Origin: UBA11795 sp964652755
GTDB lineage: Bacteria > Chloroflexota > Dehalococcoidia > Lucifugimonadales > UBA826
Length of the DNA stretch: 64,000 bases
Reading direction: 5' to 3'
Assembly: GCA_964652755.1 (NCBI GenBank)
Contig: CAZZBP010000002.1
Coordinates: 37,312 to 101,311, forward strand
This document shows positions 1 through 9,163 of this stretch, in pieces. How positions within the stretch are numbered: position 1 is the stretch's first letter; every line of letters starts with the position of its first letter. The notes below the pieces were generated by a model that made no database searches, was not told the origin of the DNA, and saw only the letters and a program-made list of their open reading frames with translations. A program made the position numbers and the translations under genes.

Positions 1-918
1 GTCATCAAGACCCAGTTCTTTCAGTTTTTTCAATATTCTTCCTATTCCTTGATCCATACGGTCAATCATGGCGGAGTAGACCGCCATTCTTAGATCTTCC
101 CAATCATGATTCTTGGCTTCTTTCCATGGGCAGGACGCGGAGTCTCGCGGCGATATTTCCCACTTCTCGTCGAGTATTCCCAGACCTTTAAGCTCTTCAT
201 GCCTGTTCGTTCTTACAACGTCCCATCCTGCTTGGTATTTTCCTTGGTATCTTGCGATATCCTCTTCCAAAGCGTGAAGGGGCCAATGTGGTGCTGTATA
301 AGCCACGTGTAGAAAAAAAGGATTATCGTCTTGAGCTGTATCTTCTATCATGGAAAGTGCGTTATCTGTAATTGCGTCAGTCAAGTAAAAGTCTGGTGTT
401 TCTATTTCAATCAGATCCTCATTTCTCATCAACGTACGGGGGTGAAAGTAATTAGCTGCTCCGGAAACTATGCCGAAGAACCTGTCAAAACCTCTCTGTA
501 CTGGGGTGGGGTGACCAACGCTGCCGGGAAACCAATTTGACTTGTCTAAAAGATCGTACCCACCACCTACGTGCCATTTGCCTGACATTAGTGTTGCGTA
601 CCCTGAACCTTTAAGTACTTCGGCGATAGTGGCACAGTTATCGTTTAGATAGCCCTGGTATGAAGGATACTTTGTCTCGTTTGGCCGATCAAAAGTGGAG
701 TCCATATGTCGTATTCCTGCCTGGTGAGGATTATGCCCAGTTAGAAGGGAGGCTCTGGATGGGCAGCAGCGGGCCGAGTTGTACATCTGCGAGAATCTAA
801 CCCCAGTGTTTGCCAGAGAGTCGATGTTCGGAGTATTAATCTCAGAGCCGTAGCAGCCAAGGTCCGAATATCCCATGTCATCTGCCAGTATCAATACGAA
901 GCTTGGTCTATCACTCAT
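1..918 (-). CDS. Sulfatase (arylsulfatase family), 3' end cut off by window edge
   Basis: The first 306 codons of a sulfatase of the alkaline-phosphatase superfamily, which hydrolyses sulfate esters. The N-terminus has the metal-binding Asp pair (LADDMGYSD). About 50 residues in is the sulfatase signature CCPSRASLLTG, whose second Cys (C-x-P-S-R) is the residue converted to formylglycine. A downstream GKWH motif is also typical. The ATG at 918 has an AGGAG ribosome site 8 to 12 bases upstream. No signal peptide is seen, so a cytoplasmic location is likely. The gene runs off the left edge and its C-terminal half is not visible. The family is certain, the substrate unknown. Confidence 0.93.
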   Translation of the reverse strand, partial: MSDRPSFVLILADDMGYSDLGCYGSEINTPNIDSLANTGVRFSQMYNSARCCPSRASLLTGHNPHQAGIRHMDSTFDRPNETKYPSYQGYLNDNCATIAEVLKGSGYATLMSGKWHVGGGYDLLDKSNWFPGSVGHPTPVQRGFDRFFGIVSGAANYFHPRTLMRNEDLIEIETPDFYLTDAITDNALSMIEDTAQDDNPFFLHVAYTAPHWPLHALEEDIARYQGKYQAGWDVVRTNRHEELKGLGILDEKWEISPRDSASCPWKEAKNHDWEDLRMAVYSAMIDRMDQGIGRILKKLKELGLDD

Positions 919-1218
919 GTTGATTTCTCCTGCGAGATGTTACTTTCACAATAGAGAATATAAGTTAATGGTTAACTTCATTCTTGGGAAATATTTGTCG
1001 TGAAACAGTTTATCCTTCAGTGGCCAATTGGCAAATATACTGTTAAGGTTGCGTCAATATTGCTGAATATAAATTCCTGTAATTTGTTGCAATTGCGAAA
1101 TTATCCTTTCTTGGAGTCGAATTGTTGGACCCATATATGCACTTGATTAAAAGTAACAATTGGTCCAGAACTTGCGGACGTCATCGTGGTGTCGTGGTTC
1201 GCCAGATGAGGTAACTGT
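919..1218. other. Divergent intergenic region with an inverted repeat
   Basis: A 300-base AT-rich spacer between the sulfatase (minus) and an MFS carrier (plus), so it must hold promoters for both. The one clear structure is an inverted repeat at 962-978, AAGTTAA-TGG-TTAACTT, with perfect 7-base arms. It sits about 45 bases upstream of the sulfatase start, where an operator would be expected. No ORF or RNA was recognised. Confidence 0.5.
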
Positions 1219-2556
1219 TTGAATTCAGAAAACCAAGATTCCTCCCCTCTGTTTTCTGTGGATAGGTGGAATAGTATCTATTACGGTTGGTACTTAGTCC
1301 CAGTTTATGGTGTGGTGATGCTTGTGGCCACAACACCACTATTCCACGCGATGGGTATATGGGCTGTTGCTATGGAGAGAGCCTTTGGCTGGAATCGGAC
1401 TCAGCTTTCTCTAGCCCTATCTTTCACCAGAGTAGAGGGGGGAATACTCGGCCCTATTGAAGGCTATCTGATCGACAAATTTGGCACTCGCAGAATGGTG
1501 TTGATTGGAATGCTTATCATGGGGGCTGGATGGGTTCTGTTCAGTCGAATCAATCACTTGTTTGTTTTTTACGCTGCCTATTTGGTAATCGCGCTTGGAC
1601 AGGGTTTAGGGAGCTGGCTTGCCCTCAACACGATGCTAAACAACTGGTTTGTGAGGCGTAGATCGTTTGCTATGGGACTAGCGAATTCTTTTTCTCGGCT
1701 AGGATCATTGTTTCTGGTGCCTGTTCTTGCCTGGCTAGTAGATCCAGATATTCCAGACAGGTTGGGCTGGAGTTTAACAGCCTTGATTCTAGGGGGAATT
1801 ACAATCGCTGTTGCCTTTCCCTTAACTAGATTGCTTAGAAATCGCCCAGAGGATTATGGGCTTCTTCCGGATGGTGATACCCACGAAGATTCGGTTCGAA
1901 GGAGTCGAGAGGCCGACGAGAGAGGCGAAACTTTAGAAACAGGGCCAGATTTTACTGTTTCTCAGGCGCTCAGATCCAAGGCATTCTGGTTTATCAGCTT
2001 GGGACACGGATTTACTTCCATGGTGCTGTTGGCATTTATGCTTCACCTAGCACCAATGATGACCGATCAGAGTTATAGCCTCCAGACCGCATCGTTTGTC
2101 GTGTCCGCCTATACCGCAGTCTCAATGGTATTTCAGTTGATTGGAGGTTACGTAGGGGACAGAATCCCAAAAAACGTAGCTCTAATGATATTCACCATGT
2201 GCCAGGCCGCGGGTGTCTTCTATTTAACTTTTGGACCTCCAACGTTGGTCACCGCATACGGATTCGCTTTATTGTTTGGTATAGGTTTCGGCGGGAGGAG
2301 TCCGATTTCTTCCTCTATCAGGGGTGACTACTTTGGAAGGCAACACTACGGGAAGATAATGGGAATTTCACAGGTCCCCATGAATGTCCTACTGTTAATT
2401 GGCCCGGTGTTCGCCGGATACATGAGAGATTCTACAGGAACATATACGGTTGCATTTGCTGTTCTCGGAGGGCTTGCCGTCGTCGGAGGTTTCTGCTTCT
2501 TGATGGCTACCAAGCCTCGGAATCCTAATCAGGATAGAGTCACGTCTATTTCCTGA
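1219..2556 (+). CDS. MFS transporter, monocarboxylate/OFA-like
   Basis: A 445-residue major facilitator with about 12 membrane segments. The cytoplasmic loop after segment 2 (DKFGTRRMVLIG) is a recognisable MFS motif. A long charged central loop near residues 210-240 (DGDTHEDSVRRSREADERGE) splits the two six-helix halves. The pattern resembles OFA and monocarboxylate carriers that take up small organic acids. Start is TTG with GATGAG about 8 bases upstream. It faces away from the sulfatase across a shared spacer and ends 6 bases before the convergent flavin monooxygenase. Substrate is not determinable; organic acid import is an inference. Confidence 0.88.
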   Translation: MNSENQDSSPLFSVDRWNSIYYGWYLVPVYGVVMLVATTPLFHAMGIWAVAMERAFGWNRTQLSLALSFTRVEGGILGPIEGYLIDKFGTRRMVLIGMLIMGAGWVLFSRINHLFVFYAAYLVIALGQGLGSWLALNTMLNNWFVRRRSFAMGLANSFSRLGSLFLVPVLAWLVDPDIPDRLGWSLTALILGGITIAVAFPLTRLLRNRPEDYGLLPDGDTHEDSVRRSREADERGETLETGPDFTVSQALRSKAFWFISLGHGFTSMVLLAFMLHLAPMMTDQSYSLQTASFVVSAYTAVSMVFQLIGGYVGDRIPKNVALMIFTMCQAAGVFYLTFGPPTLVTAYGFALLFGIGFGGRSPISSSIRGDYFGRQHYGKIMGISQVPMNVLLLIGPVFAGYMRDSTGTYTVAFAVLGGLAVVGGFCFLMATKPRNPNQDRVTSIS

Positions 2557-2562
2557 TAAATT

Positions 2563-3633
2563 CTAGTCCGAAATTGCTGCCGACTCTTTTACCAAACTAG
2601 ATCCTATAAGGTATTCCGCAACCAGCGCATACGATTGTATACGTTGATTGAAGTGGTAACAGTTTGAAACGATTCCTATATCCCCTGTTTGATAACGTTC
2701 TGATGCTGCAAGGATACCTTCCCGCACTTGATCGGGGTCTCCTTCTATATAACTTCTGGTTTCATGTTCCATATAGGCGCGCGCATGCTCATCTAGCGGC
2801 CAGTTAATTGCTTCTTCCGGAGGGATCAGTCCCATTGTAGACAGGCCTAATCTCGATATTACCTTGTTGAGGCTGCGTGAAGAACCGACAAACCTGGCTT
2901 CCTCTTCAGTTGGAGCGCAAATAACTTGAAGTCCGACGTTTACAATTGGTTCATCAAGATATGAGGATGGCTTGAATCCGTTTCTATAAATGTCTGTGAC
3001 CTGTGGACCATATTCAGAAGTGTTACCGAAAAAGTCAGCGAAGCTGAATGGAAGGCCCATTTCCGCAGCCAATCTTGCACTGTAATCACTTGAGCCTAAA
3101 AGCCAGATCTCGGGAGCGGATTCTTTTTTGGCCCCAGGGTACGCGGATATTCCTGACAAGGGATGACCTTCATCAATTCCATTATCCAGGAACCCGGTCA
3201 GGTCTTTTACCATCTGGGGAAAATCTCTTTGGACATCCATTGTCGGTCTGGGATAGGTCAATGCCGCCGCAGTTCGCTGATCGCTTCCAGGGGCTCTTCC
3301 GACTCCTAGGTCTATACGGCCTGGATAAAATGAATCTAGTACGCTGAATTGCTCGGCAACCTTGAGCGCAGAGTAATGGCTAAGCATCACTCCCGCGCTG
3401 CCTACTCGTATCCGACTTGTATTTGCAGCAATTTGGCCAATCAGAATTTCCGGACTTGTTCCCGAAAAAGAGCTGGAATTGTGATGCTCGGCTACCCAGT
3501 ATCTTTTATATCCTAAGCTGTCCGCCTTCTTGGCGAGCTCAACAGTTTCTTGGAGTGAGTCGCGTGGTGTCCCACCTCTCCTGACGGGAGATTGATCCAC
3601 AATCGTGAGGGTGATGTCTGTAGTCCTTGCCAT
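2563..3633 (-). CDS. LLM-class flavin-dependent oxidoreductase, MsnO8 type
   Basis: A bacterial-luciferase-like FMN/FMNH2-dependent monooxygenase with a TIM-barrel fold. The opening ITLTIVDQSPVRRGG, then GYKRYWVAEHHN and RIRVGSAGVMLSHYSALKVAEQF, is characteristic of the MsnO8-like subgroup. I place the start at ATG 3633, giving about 356 residues and the family's normal N-terminus. A longer frame opens at 3693 but adds 20 residues without family similarity, and neither start has a good ribosome site. It is single and convergent with the MFS gene. The substrate is unknown; oxidation of a recalcitrant organic compound is an inference from the class. Confidence 0.9.
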   Translation of the reverse strand: MARTTDITLTIVDQSPVRRGGTPRDSLQETVELAKKADSLGYKRYWVAEHHNSSSFSGTSPEILIGQIAANTSRIRVGSAGVMLSHYSALKVAEQFSVLDSFYPGRIDLGVGRAPGSDQRTAAALTYPRPTMDVQRDFPQMVKDLTGFLDNGIDEGHPLSGISAYPGAKKESAPEIWLLGSSDYSARLAAEMGLPFSFADFFGNTSEYGPQVTDIYRNGFKPSSYLDEPIVNVGLQVICAPTEEEARFVGSSRSLNKVISRLGLSTMGLIPPEEAINWPLDEHARAYMEHETRSYIEGDPDQVREGILAASERYQTGDIGIVSNCYHFNQRIQSYALVAEYLIGSSLVKESAAISD

Positions 3634-3788
3634 CTCGATATACCAAAGGATATCAGAAAGAGAAAATATACTTTCAGTACACGAGTTATCCATAGAGTAG
3701 TGGAGTAGAATTGGTTAATATGCTCTGGCTCCATAGTTTTCAGAAACGAATAACCTAATTGGGCCAGCGCTGAAACGGAGTATTACGG

Positions 3789-4742
3789 TTGCCTCAATCT
3801 TCAACAGAAGAGGCTAATTCTCGATCTAAGGAAAAAGATATCAGGCGTCCCGCAGGGCTTCTGCCGACTCTTTTCAATATTTTCCTCTCCTTCATCTGGG
3901 GCGGCAACAATGTCAGCATAAAAGTTGCACTGGATTATTCTCCCCCACTTCAGATCGGCTGGATGCGATTCGTATTCGGCGGACTAGTTACTCTTGGATA
4001 CATGATGTATCGACGGGAATCTTTTAGGATTTACCGGAATGAAGCCGTTCCTCTATGTGTCATCGTTCTGCTTTTTACAGTACAGATAACTCTCATGAAC
4101 TTTGGGCAAGACAAAACAACGGCCGGGCATGCTACTGCACTTAATTCCACTTTCCCGATCTGGGCTGCTGTGATTGCCCATTTTATCGTTCCTTCAGACC
4201 GTCTCAGTCGGTGGAAAATACTTGCAATAGTTTTTTCGTATTCAGGGATACTTGCTATTGTGTTTGGTGATTCAGGGTTCACGGGGGTTTCCACGGAAGG
4301 CGTTTCTATTTCGGGCGACTTGATGAGCCTTGCTTCTGCTGCTTTGCTGGGTCTTCGACTAGTACTGATGTCCAACTTTGCCCAGAACATGTCTGTGGCA
4401 AAAATTATGCTTGTCCAGTTAGTGATGGGAACGGTCTTTTTCCTGGTAGGGAGTTATTTGGTAGAGACACCTTCATACACTGCGGAAATGCGTTTTTGGG
4501 GAGCATTGTTTTACCAAGGAGTCATTATTGCGGGGTTCGGATTCTTATCAAATGCCTGGCTTGTAAAAAGATATTTGCCTTCTACCGTCACGTTTTTTTC
4601 GTTTATCCAACCTCCCGCAGGACTCGTGCTTGCATGGTTGATTTTAGGGGAAGCTCCAGGTAGTGGTTTGATCGCAGGACTTTTCTTTATAGTAGCGGGG
4701 GCCATAATTTTCGGTGGTGAATCATATATCAAAGCGCGGTAG
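3789..4742 (+). CDS. DMT-superfamily (EamA) transporter
   Basis: A 317-residue membrane protein with two EamA repeats and about ten transmembrane helices. Typical features are the first-repeat WGGNNVSIKVALDYSPPLQIGWMRF and, at the end of the second repeat, a region after IQPPAGLVLAWLILGEAPG that matches the family end motif. These carriers usually export metabolites or amino acids. Start is TTG with GGAG about 10 bases upstream. It lies 64 bases before the enolase-superfamily gene on the same strand and may be co-transcribed with it. Substrate unknown. Confidence 0.9.
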   Translation: MPQSSTEEANSRSKEKDIRRPAGLLPTLFNIFLSFIWGGNNVSIKVALDYSPPLQIGWMRFVFGGLVTLGYMMYRRESFRIYRNEAVPLCVIVLLFTVQITLMNFGQDKTTAGHATALNSTFPIWAAVIAHFIVPSDRLSRWKILAIVFSYSGILAIVFGDSGFTGVSTEGVSISGDLMSLASAALLGLRLVLMSNFAQNMSVAKIMLVQLVMGTVFFLVGSYLVETPSYTAEMRFWGALFYQGVIIAGFGFLSNAWLVKRYLPSTVTFFSFIQPPAGLVLAWLILGEAPGSGLIAGLFFIVAGAIIFGGESYIKAR

Positions 4743-4806
4743 GTTGCGTCATTGAATTCCGCTATTTAGTGTGAGTTTGATCAATTAAGATAGGAATTAA
4801 CAAGGC

Positions 4807-5925
4807 ATGAAGATTACAGAAGTTATAAGCGAAGTTTTTGAATGGGAAAGGCCAGGTATCTGGAATGGAGGACATTTCTATGGGCCGGGAAGGCTCCATA
4901 AGGTTACGATAAAGACAGATGAGGGTGTAGATGGCTGCGGGTGGAACGGAGGAACGGCTGCGGAACGTCCTCTCAATATATTCCCACCCTTCGTTGACTA
5001 TTTCCGAGAACTTCTGATCGGACGTGATCCGAATGACACCCGATCTATTGCCGAGGATCTTGGTGAAAAGCATATCAAGATACTTGGACCCGCGGGAGTT
5101 AACACCCAGGTTTTGGCTGCAATAAACATTGCCTGTTGGGATATAAAAGGAAAAGCTTTGGGTAAGTCAGTACATCAACTTCTTGGTGGAGCCCAGAGTC
5201 GTATCAGGACCTACATAGCTGGAGGTTACTATGCTGAAGGGAAAGGGCTTGAGGAGTTGCAGGAAGAAGTAAGATTCAACGTTGAAGAGATGCATGCGGG
5301 GGCGGTGAAGATAAAGATTGGCGATCCCCGGCAAGGTGTATTTGGTGATATGAAAAGAGTTGAGGCGGCAAGGGAGGCGGTTGGTGACAACGTAACACTT
5401 ATGGTGGATGCGAATTGCGCACTGGACCTAAGTACTTCTCTCGAATTTACCAACGAGTTGGCGAAATTGGGTGTTTACTGGTTTGAAGAACCGATGCCTA
5501 TACACAGGTACAAAGAGCACGGAACTCTTCGCTCAGCATCAGAGGTCAAGATCGCTACTGGGGAAAACGGGTATCATCTCTCTCACTTTGAGACTCTTTT
5601 GGATCATAAAGGTGCTGATGTACTGAATGTTGATGTCACCATCTGTCCTGGCTACGATGTGGCTAAAGATGTAGCCGACCTTGCCTTGGAACGAGGTGTT
5701 TCTATTGCGCCTCACGGGTGCCAGGAACTTCAACTACCGCTGGCTGCGGGGGTTCCTCATGGGGAATTCCTGGAATATTATCCCGTGGCAGTGGATCCGC
5801 TTAGGGCTGAGATGTTTCAACCCCGGATGATTCCAGATGAAGATGGATACGTTACCGTTCCTGACAGACCCGGAATAGGTTTCCAACTTAATATGGACCT
5901 TCTGAATAAATACAGAGTAGGGTAG
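4807..5925 (+). CDS. Mandelate racemase/muconate lactonizing enzyme family protein
   Basis: A 372-residue enolase-superfamily enzyme that abstracts a proton alpha to a carboxylate, typically an acid-sugar dehydratase or racemase. Catalytic elements are in order: KxK (VKIKIG, near 169-171), metal ligands Asp (MVDAN, near 201), Glu (WFEEP, near 227) and Glu (TGEN, near 250), then Asp (NVDVT) and His (APHGC, near 303) of the His-Asp dyad. This places it in the mandelate racemase subgroup. The MFS gene 34 bases downstream may import its substrate. The specific acid sugar cannot be read from sequence. Expansion of this family is known from SAR202 genomes, which supports the taxonomic guess. Confidence 0.92.
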   Translation: MKITEVISEVFEWERPGIWNGGHFYGPGRLHKVTIKTDEGVDGCGWNGGTAAERPLNIFPPFVDYFRELLIGRDPNDTRSIAEDLGEKHIKILGPAGVNTQVLAAINIACWDIKGKALGKSVHQLLGGAQSRIRTYIAGGYYAEGKGLEELQEEVRFNVEEMHAGAVKIKIGDPRQGVFGDMKRVEAAREAVGDNVTLMVDANCALDLSTSLEFTNELAKLGVYWFEEPMPIHRYKEHGTLRSASEVKIATGENGYHLSHFETLLDHKGADVLNVDVTICPGYDVAKDVADLALERGVSIAPHGCQELQLPLAAGVPHGEFLEYYPVAVDPLRAEMFQPRMIPDEDGYVTVPDRPGIGFQLNMDLLNKYRVG

Positions 5926-5959
5926 CTACAAACGGCATTAATAAAATTGAGGTTGGAAC

Positions 5960-7249
5960 ATGGTAGAAGGCCGTAACGATGAAGATCACCACCATCACGA
6001 TCGGGTGGAAAGCGTAGGAACTCATCACGGTATTAGAGGCAGAGGGAATTTTATTATTGCCGGTCTTACAAGCGGACACGGCGTATTTCATTGGTTCCTG
6101 CAGTCGTTCATAGTACTACTTCCCGAGATTGAAACAGCATTTGCACTGACCAAGGTTGGGGTTGGGTCAATCTCAACTACTCGGGAGATGGTTTCTGGTC
6201 TGGTGACTTTACCCGGCGGGATATTAGCGGATGTATTCCGAAGGCACTGGGGGCTTATTCTCGCGCTCTGTATGGGTGGATTTGGGGTTGGGTGGTTCAT
6301 AATTGGTTTAACCCCTGAATCATTCTTTCCTTTGCTACTTGTGGGAGTTGCAGTTGTAGCTGCGGCGGCTTCTTTGTGGCATCTTCCGGCAATGGCATCT
6401 CTCTCCCATCACTATTCGCATCGGAGAGGCACGGCCTTGTCATTTCATGGTATTGGAGGAAACATAGGTGATGCGGTCAGTCCGGTCATAACCGGACTCC
6501 TACTCGGTTACCTGTTATGGAACCAAATCTTAACCATCTATGCGGTGGTTCCTATATTCGTGGCATTTCTTGTCTACTGGGCCTTTAAAAATATTGGCCA
6601 CGATGTCAGCCAAGGAAGTCACGATCTACGGGGAAGTAATCTCGGAAGATTGGAGCAAACGCGGACGATCTTAAGAAATCCGCTCCTGTGGGCCATAACA
6701 CTGGTGGGAGGGATTCGGGGAATGGCCTTCGTCGCGTTGATCACATTTTTGCCTTCCTATTTAAGTAATGACCTAGGTTTGTCCGCGCTCGCTAGGAGTG
6801 TTCACTTAGGATTGTTGGTTGCGGTGGGAATAGTGTTTACACCGATGATGGGATACTTGTCAGATAAGTACGGAAGAAGACTTATATTGGTTCCCGGAAT
6901 GCTGTTCCTGGCAGGTATTGTCCTTTTAATGTCTCAATTTGGTGAGGGTGTATCCCTGATTGTTTTGATCGCCCTACTTGGGACTTTCTTTTATAGCGAC
7001 CAGCCGATACTCACGGCTTCGGCTCTTGATGTCGTGGGTGAAGGCGTTGCAACTACAACCCTTGGAACGCTTTCGTTTGCAAGATTTGCTCTAAGTGCTG
7101 CATCTCCAATATTAGCCGGATTTCTCTATCAAAATTACTCTATGAACTATGTTTTCTACTACGTGACTTTCTTAATGCTCCTTGGAGCTATTATTCTTGC
7201 ATTTCTCCCTCTTGGACGCTCGGAAAGTCCCGCTGATCATGGGCACTAA
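5960..7249 (+). CDS. MFS transporter with His-rich N-terminus
   Basis: A 429-residue major facilitator with 12 predicted helices. The loop DKYGRRLILVPGM after segment 8 is a good MFS motif, and LSHHYSHRRGTALSFHGIGGNIGDAVSP resembles carriers of the monocarboxylate/FSR-like group. The cytoplasmic N-terminus is unusual: DEDHHHHD followed by THHG within 30 residues, a possible metal-binding patch. ATG at 5960 has GAGG about 8 bases upstream. It follows the enolase-superfamily gene by 34 bases and is probably in its operon, so uptake of that enzyme's substrate or export of its product is a fair guess. Confidence 0.9.
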   Translation: MVEGRNDEDHHHHDRVESVGTHHGIRGRGNFIIAGLTSGHGVFHWFLQSFIVLLPEIETAFALTKVGVGSISTTREMVSGLVTLPGGILADVFRRHWGLILALCMGGFGVGWFIIGLTPESFFPLLLVGVAVVAAAASLWHLPAMASLSHHYSHRRGTALSFHGIGGNIGDAVSPVITGLLLGYLLWNQILTIYAVVPIFVAFLVYWAFKNIGHDVSQGSHDLRGSNLGRLEQTRTILRNPLLWAITLVGGIRGMAFVALITFLPSYLSNDLGLSALARSVHLGLLVAVGIVFTPMMGYLSDKYGRRLILVPGMLFLAGIVLLMSQFGEGVSLIVLIALLGTFFYSDQPILTASALDVVGEGVATTTLGTLSFARFALSAASPILAGFLYQNYSMNYVFYYVTFLMLLGAIILAFLPLGRSESPADHGH

Positions 7250-7438
7250 CTTCGGTGTATCGTGCTGGAATAAATTGGTTATCACAAGTGTTTAACAGTG
7301 AATATTTTCAGTTTAAGGAATGGGGTCGATTATAGTGTGATGTGACAATACGGATAAGTGCTATTGTTGGGTTGTGTTTGTAGTCTCAACACCGATATAT
7401 TCGAAATAGTTCAAACAAATTCTGACAACGTGTTTTAA

Positions 7439-7996
7439 ATGGAATTCATAAGCTATCCTGTTAAGGTCCATTACCTTCAGACTACGTCTCGTGATCAAAT
7501 CCGCCCGAAGCGTAGTGTTGATATGTCCGTGATTACCGTAAAAATTGACAGTCCTGAACCTGAGTTTGCTAGGTGGCTATATCGGACAGTTGGCAAGAAT
7601 TGGTATTGGGTTGACCGCTACTTCTGGAGCCTCGATCAGTGGCGTGATCGATTTGAGGATTCGGCTGTCAGTCTGTGGGTAATGGAATGCGATTCAAAAC
7701 CGGTGGGGTACTATGAATTTGAAGAGCAGCAAGGTGGGGATATTGAATTCTCATACTTTGGGCTCTTGCCAAGTGCCATAGGAAAAGGACTTGGGGGGCA
7801 CATGTTGGCGGATGGTCTTGAACGTGCCTTCGACTTGGGAGCTTTACGGCCCTGGGTGCATACTTGCAGTCTAGATCACCCTAATGCACTCTCAAGCTAC
7901 CAGGCCGGTGGAATGGAACTGTACAAAAGCGAGCAGGACATTCAACTCATACCTAAAAGCTGGCCTATGCCTGGGTCTTTGTCTCGTGGACTATAG
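7439..7996 (+). CDS. GNAT family N-acetyltransferase
   Basis: A 185-residue acetyl-CoA-dependent acetyltransferase. The core runs from WVMECDSKPVGYYEFEEQ through FGLLPSAIGKGLGGHMLADGL, which carries the acetyl-CoA pyrophosphate loop (GKGLGG), to CSLDHPNALSSYQAGGMELYKSE. The N-terminal VHYLQTTSRDQIRPKR resembles the start of this GNAT subgroup, so ATG 7439 is preferred over ATG 7523 despite lacking a clear ribosome site. It is monocistronic, with 189 bases of upstream spacer. Substrate unknown. Confidence 0.87.
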   Translation: MEFISYPVKVHYLQTTSRDQIRPKRSVDMSVITVKIDSPEPEFARWLYRTVGKNWYWVDRYFWSLDQWRDRFEDSAVSLWVMECDSKPVGYYEFEEQQGGDIEFSYFGLLPSAIGKGLGGHMLADGLERAFDLGALRPWVHTCSLDHPNALSSYQAGGMELYKSEQDIQLIPKSWPMPGSLSRGL

Positions 7997-8011
7997 ATTT
8001 AAAACGGTTGG

Positions 8012-8965
8012 TTAGCTGATTTTACGCAACTTGCTGAGGCTACGGAGTTCCCGAGGCGGTTCCATGTGGCTGCCCCGAATCGTGTATGAGACTTCTCCGA
8101 CATAAATATCCCCATGGGAATCCACACCGATACCATGCGGTGCGATAAACTTGCCCGGCTCTTCTCCCTCTTCGGGATGGCCTATTCTAGCCAGTTTTTC
8201 TCCGGATGGACTCATGATACTTATGTTATGGCCGTGGTTTGGTGGAGTCGGCTCTGCTTGGGTCATACCTGGAAGTTCGCCAATATAGATGTTGTTGTCC
8301 GGTCCTATCGTTAATCCGTTAGGCATGAATATGTTGTTCCATACATCCAGAATGACTCCATCCGTATCGAACACTTGGACTCTATGGGCTTCGCGATCTG
8401 CTACTATCACCCTATCGTTGTCATCTACTGCGATATTGTGAGGGCGTAGAAACTGACCTGGTTCTATTCCTGGCTCACCCCACGACTTTATGTAGTCTCC
8501 GTTAGCCGAATATTTGTGGACACGGAAATTACCATATCCGTCCGTGATAAATATGTCGCCACTTTTCTTTGAAACTGCCGCATGTGTTGGGCGGTTGAAT
8601 GGTTTGCCTTTCCATATCTCAGTCGCCTGCCCCGGAGTACCAATCGTCATAATCAGATCACCCCCCCGGGTGAACTTCGTGATAGTGTGGATACCATCAT
8701 CCGCGCAATAGACTGTGTCGTCCGGGCCAATTAGTATTCCATGGGTGCGATTGCTGAATATACCTGCACCGAATCCTCGCTGAAAATTCCCATCCCTGTC
8801 AAAAACCATGATCGGATGGTCGGTATTGCGGCTGAATGCGTAAATCTCATCCTGAGAGTCTACTGCTATTCCGGGGGTTTCTATAAGGCTGGCTCCGTCC
8901 GGCAGGACAGGCCATGACTCTACCGCTTCATACTTGAAATCACCGGTTCCTACTGTGACTCCCAT
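8012..8965 (-). CDS. NHL-repeat six-bladed beta-propeller protein
   Basis: A 317-residue protein built of repeated blades of the pattern hydrophobic-AVD-x-x-D-x-I-V/Y-V, for example GIAVDSQDEIYAFSR, NIAVDDNDRVIVADR and GIGVDSHGDIYVGE. This resembles the propeller of peptidyl-alpha-hydroxyglycine amidating lyases and many NHL proteins of unknown role. No signal peptide or membrane anchor is visible, so it is probably cytoplasmic. Start ATG at 8965 is preceded by GGGGAGG at suitable spacing. It is divergent from the mutasome operon. Function unknown beyond the fold. Confidence 0.88.
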   Translation of the reverse strand: MGVTVGTGDFKYEAVESWPVLPDGASLIETPGIAVDSQDEIYAFSRNTDHPIMVFDRDGNFQRGFGAGIFSNRTHGILIGPDDTVYCADDGIHTITKFTRGGDLIMTIGTPGQATEIWKGKPFNRPTHAAVSKKSGDIFITDGYGNFRVHKYSANGDYIKSWGEPGIEPGQFLRPHNIAVDDNDRVIVADREAHRVQVFDTDGVILDVWNNIFMPNGLTIGPDNNIYIGELPGMTQAEPTPPNHGHNISIMSPSGEKLARIGHPEEGEEPGKFIAPHGIGVDSHGDIYVGEVSYTIRGSHMEPPRELRSLSKLRKIS

Positions 8966-9075
8966 GATCTCCTCCCCAAGTGTTGGATTTATGTTTTCGC
9001 AGGGTTCGTTTACTTACTCTGAATGGAACATATCATCACCCTCCCAGCCGGTCAATTGAGAAATTAGAGTTGACA

Positions 9076-9105
9076 TTGCTAATAGAACTTATGTTCTAAT
9101 ACAAT
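9076..9105 (+). promoter_or_regulatory. Promoter with LexA-type SOS box for the imuB-dnaE2 operon
   Basis: A -35 TTGCTA (9076-9081) and -10 TACAAT (9100-9105) are 18 bases apart. The spacer is almost filled by the palindrome TAGAAC-TTAT-GTTCTA (9083-9098). It contains GAAC-N4-GTTC, the core of the SOS box known from Bacillus and actinobacterial LexA. Such placement would let a repressor block RNA polymerase. The downstream genes are classic SOS-regulated mutasome members, which supports the call. Confidence 0.75.
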
Positions 9106-9163
9106 GACTAAATCATAACGGAACGAATCATTTTCACAGGTCGAGTAAGACTTAATAAAAGAC

